This document shows positions 5,031-7,036 of a DNA stretch of 7,036 bases, in pieces. How positions within the stretch are numbered: position 1 is the stretch's first letter; each line of letters starts with the position of its first letter. The notes under the pieces were generated by a model. It saw only the letters and a list, made by a program, of their open reading frames with translations, was not told where the DNA came from and searched no databases. The DNA comes from Nocardioidaceae bacterium. GTDB taxonomy: Bacteria > Actinomycetota > Actinomycetes > Propionibacteriales > Nocardioidaceae. The translations under genes were made by a program, and so were the position numbers. The stretch is taken from contig JACCYS010000029.1 of assembly GCA_013696365.1 (NCBI GenBank), positions 1 to 7,036 on the forward strand, read 5' to 3'.

Positions 5031-6905
5031 ATGCGCCGCGCTCGCCTGGCAACTGCCGCGATCGGCATCACCGCGCTCGTGGTGGCCACTGTCCCGGCAG
5101 GTGGCGCATTCGTCGCCGCCGCACCCAGCGGTGAACGGGCGCGCACGTTCACCGCCGAGGATCCGGACAATCCACGGTTAGCCCCGGTGAAGGACCCGGT
5201 GGCGATCGGACGCGGCGGCGCGGTGTCCTCGGTGGACCCCGAGGCCACCGCTATCGGGCTGCGGGTGCTGCGCCGTGGTGGGACCGCAGCCGATGCGGCC
5301 GTTGCGGTGGCCGCGGCGCTGGGGGTGACTGAGCCCTACAGCGCGGGTATCGGTGGCGGCGGCTTCCTGCTGCACTACGACGCCTCCAAGGGCACCGTCA
5401 GCACCATCGACGGACGTGAGACGGCGCCGATGGACATGCCGCGAGATGCCTTCATCGACCCCGAGACCGGTGAGCCGTACCCCTTCAGCCCCGATCTGGT
5501 GACCAGTGGCGTCTCGGTGGGCGTGCCCGGGACCGCGCTGCTGTGGGGCAAGGCGCTTCGCCGATGGGGTTCACTCAGCCTGGACCGGGCGCTGACCCCG
5601 GCGGCCCGGCTGGCCAAGAGGGGCTTCATCGTCGACCGGACGTTCGCACTGCAGACCGATGAGAACGCCGAGCGCTTCGCCGCCTTCGAGGCCAGCCGCG
5701 ACCTGTTCCTCACCGACGGTGCAGCGCCACCGGTCGGCAGCCGCTTCGTCAACACCGACCTCGCGCGGACGTACCGCAAGATGGGCAACAAGGGCGTCGA
5801 GTGGCTGTACAGCGGGCGGTTGGGTCGCAACGTCGTCCGCAACGTCCGCAACCCGCGCACCGTCCCCGACACCGACCTCCCGGTGCCGCCGGGGTTCATG
5901 CGCCGCTCCGACCTGCGCGACTACACCGCGCCGAACCGGCGACCCACCAAGGTCGACTACCTCGGGCTCGACGTCTACGGGATGGCACCGCCGAGCTCTG
6001 GTGGCTCGACCGTTGGTGAGTCGCTGAACATCCTCGAGCGGCTGCCGGTCAGCAAGCGCAACCCCGTGACCAGCCTGCACCTCTACCTGGAATCGACCGC
6101 GGCGGCGTTCGCCGACCGGGCAGCCAACCTCGGCGACAGCGACTTTGTGAACGTCCCGCTGCGCGAGTTGCTGTCCGACGGCTTCGCCGGTGAGCGGGCG
6201 TGCACCATCGACGTCGACGAGGCTGCCCCCAAACCGGTTGCGGAGGGCTCCCCGGACGGTGACTACTCGGTGTGCAAGCGAGCCCAGGGTGCGCGCGCCC
6301 CTGTCGCCGACACCGAGGGGATGTCCACCACACACCTGAGCGTGGTCGACAGGCGGGGTGACGTGGTCTCCTACACGCTGACCATCGAGCAGACCGGCGG
6401 ATCCGGGATCACCGTGCCGCGGCGCGGCTTCCTGCTGAACAACGAGCTCACCGACTTCAGCACGGTTTATGAGGCTGACGACCCCAACCGCATCCAACCC
6501 GGCAAGCGGCCGCGCAGCTCGATGTCTCCCACCATCGTGATGCGCGATGGTGAGCCGTGGCTCGCGGTCGGCTCGCCAGGCGGATCCACGATCATCACCA
6601 CCGTGCTGCAGGTGCTGCTCAACCGCCTCGACCTCGGCATGAACCTGGTCGAGGCCGTTGAAGCACCACGAGCGACCCAGCGAAACACCGGCTCGGTGGT
6701 GGCCGAGCAGGACTTCATCGACCTTTACGGTGGAGACCTGTCCGAGTTCGGGCACGAATTCGTTCCGCCCGGTGACCCGGGTACCAGCGGGTCCGATATC
6801 GGTGCTGTGGCAGCCATCGAGTTGCGGCGCAACGGGACGTTGGTCGCCGTCGCCGAGCCGGACCGTCGCGGGGGCGGGGACGCGGCCGTGGTGGAGCCGC
6901 GATGA
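5031..6905 (+). CDS. ggt: Secreted gamma-glutamyltransferase (gamma-glutamyltranspeptidase)
   Basis: This Ntn-hydrolase cleaves gamma-glutamyl bonds of glutathione and related peptides, by hydrolysis or transfer to amino acids. The 624-residue precursor starts with a Sec-type signal peptide: basic MRRAR, a hydrophobic stretch to about residue 30 and a likely cut near AAA-APS. No lipobox cysteine is seen, so it should be exported. The large-subunit part has RRGGTAADAAVAVA at 81-94, GIGGGGFLL at 106-114 and DGRETAP at 127-133; Arg129 corresponds to the substrate-carboxylate Arg114 of the E. coli enzyme. Self-cleavage is expected before Thr433 in STTHLSVVD, which becomes the nucleophile of the small subunit. 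Also present are LLNNELTDF (Glu472, Asp475), RSSMSP (Ser496, Ser497) and the GSPGGS oxyanion loop (Gly517-Gly518). The segment after the nucleophile reads TIEQTGGSGI, unlike E. coli TLNTTFGTGI. The stop overlaps the next gene's start by four bases (ATGA). Confidence 0.94.
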   Translation: MRRARLATAAIGITALVVATVPAGGAFVAAAPSGERARTFTAEDPDNPRLAPVKDPVAIGRGGAVSSVDPEATAIGLRVLRRGGTAADAAVAVAAALGVTEPYSAGIGGGGFLLHYDASKGTVSTIDGRETAPMDMPRDAFIDPETGEPYPFSPDLVTSGVSVGVPGTALLWGKALRRWGSLSLDRALTPAARLAKRGFIVDRTFALQTDENAERFAAFEASRDLFLTDGAAPPVGSRFVNTDLARTYRKMGNKGVEWLYSGRLGRNVVRNVRNPRTVPDTDLPVPPGFMRRSDLRDYTAPNRRPTKVDYLGLDVYGMAPPSSGGSTVGESLNILERLPVSKRNPVTSLHLYLESTAAAFADRAANLGDSDFVNVPLRELLSDGFAGERACTIDVDEAAPKPVAEGSPDGDYSVCKRAQGARAPVADTEGMSTTHLSVVDRRGDVVSYTLTIEQTGGSGITVPRRGFLLNNELTDFSTVYEADDPNRIQPGKRPRSSMSPTIVMRDGEPWLAVGSPGGSTIITTVLQVLLNRLDLGMNLVEAVEAPRATQRNTGSVVAEQDFIDLYGGDLSEFGHEFVPPGDPGTSGSDIGAVAAIELRRNGTLVAVAEPDRRGGGDAAVVEPR

Positions 6906-7036
6906 GCGATCTTCGGCCACGTGTCTGTGTGCTGGACGTCAACGAGACCCTGTCCGATCTGTCTCCGCTCGACGAGCGGTTCGACAGCATCGGGCTGACC
7001 GGGCAGCGTGAAGCCTGGTTCGCCTCGGTGCTGCGC
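6902..7036 (+). CDS. HAD-superfamily 2-haloacid dehalogenase-like protein, N-terminal part only
   Basis: The 45 residues before the right edge begin MSDLRPRVCVLDVNETLSDL. The DVNETL box is HAD motif I, with Asp12 as the expected nucleophile. The following SPLDERFDSIGL and REAWFASVLR match the opening of type II (L-2-) haloacid dehalogenase-like proteins, where a Trp-Phe pair in the first cap helix is common. Such enzymes hydrolyse 2-haloacids through an aspartyl ester, but many annotated members have unknown substrates and motifs II-IV lie outside the window. The ATG at 6902 overlaps the ggt stop as ATGA and has GGAG at 6893-6896 five bases upstream, which indicates translational coupling and one transcript with ggt. 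Confidence 0.8.
   Translation, partial: MSDLRPRVCVLDVNETLSDLSPLDERFDSIGLTGQREAWFASVLR

Noticed and set aside
5571..6920. 449-codon open frame on the minus strand opposite ggt
   Set aside because: The plus-strand frame has a signal peptide and all GGT catalytic motifs. The antisense frame shows none of any family.

Overview
The window is GC-rich, with strong G/C preference at third codon positions, and reads as chromosome of a high-GC Gram-positive (actinobacterium). The evidence is the gene set (gluA-type ABC ATPase divergent from miaB, with miaA nearby), the actinobacterial style of the proteins, four gene starts that look leaderless behind a TANNNT -10 hexamer, and a DUF559/AbiEi-like protein of a kind common in actinobacteria. 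I cannot place the genus.

Layout. Bases 1-640 (minus) hold the N-terminal part of an amino-acid ABC transporter ATPase (gluA type) that runs off the left edge. It diverges from miaB (749-2251, plus). Bases 2251-2449 contain a 14-bp tandem repeat array that starts on the miaB stop codon and runs into a long imperfect hairpin. A frameshifted DUF559/AbiEi-like gene follows (2450-3381, plus), and a second diverged copy of the hairpin lies just after it (3393-3449). A Nudix hydrolase (3476-3997, minus) is divergent from miaA (4027-4980, plus) across only 29 bp, in which two -10 elements lie back to back. A secreted gamma-glutamyltransferase (5031-6905, plus) with a clear Shine-Dalgarno site follows miaA. 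It overlaps by 4 bp the start of a HAD-family 2-haloacid dehalogenase-like gene that runs off the right edge.

How the genes relate. MiaA prenylates A37 of UNN-decoding tRNAs and MiaB methylthiolates the resulting i6A37, so the two core genes act in sequence on one tRNA position. In this strain they are separated by an accessory DUF559 gene and a Nudix gene. The transporter ATPase would energise uptake of glutamate or another polar amino acid. The gamma-glutamyltransferase would act outside the membrane on glutathione or gamma-glutamyl peptides and release glutamate. A functional link between the two is possible but unproven.

Most of the window is ordinary conserved chromosome. The part worth a second look is 2251-3450: a broken nuclease-like gene bracketed by related palindromic elements, one preceded by tandem copies of its own outer arm. 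No RNA genes, CRISPR arrays, insertion sequences or phage genes were found.
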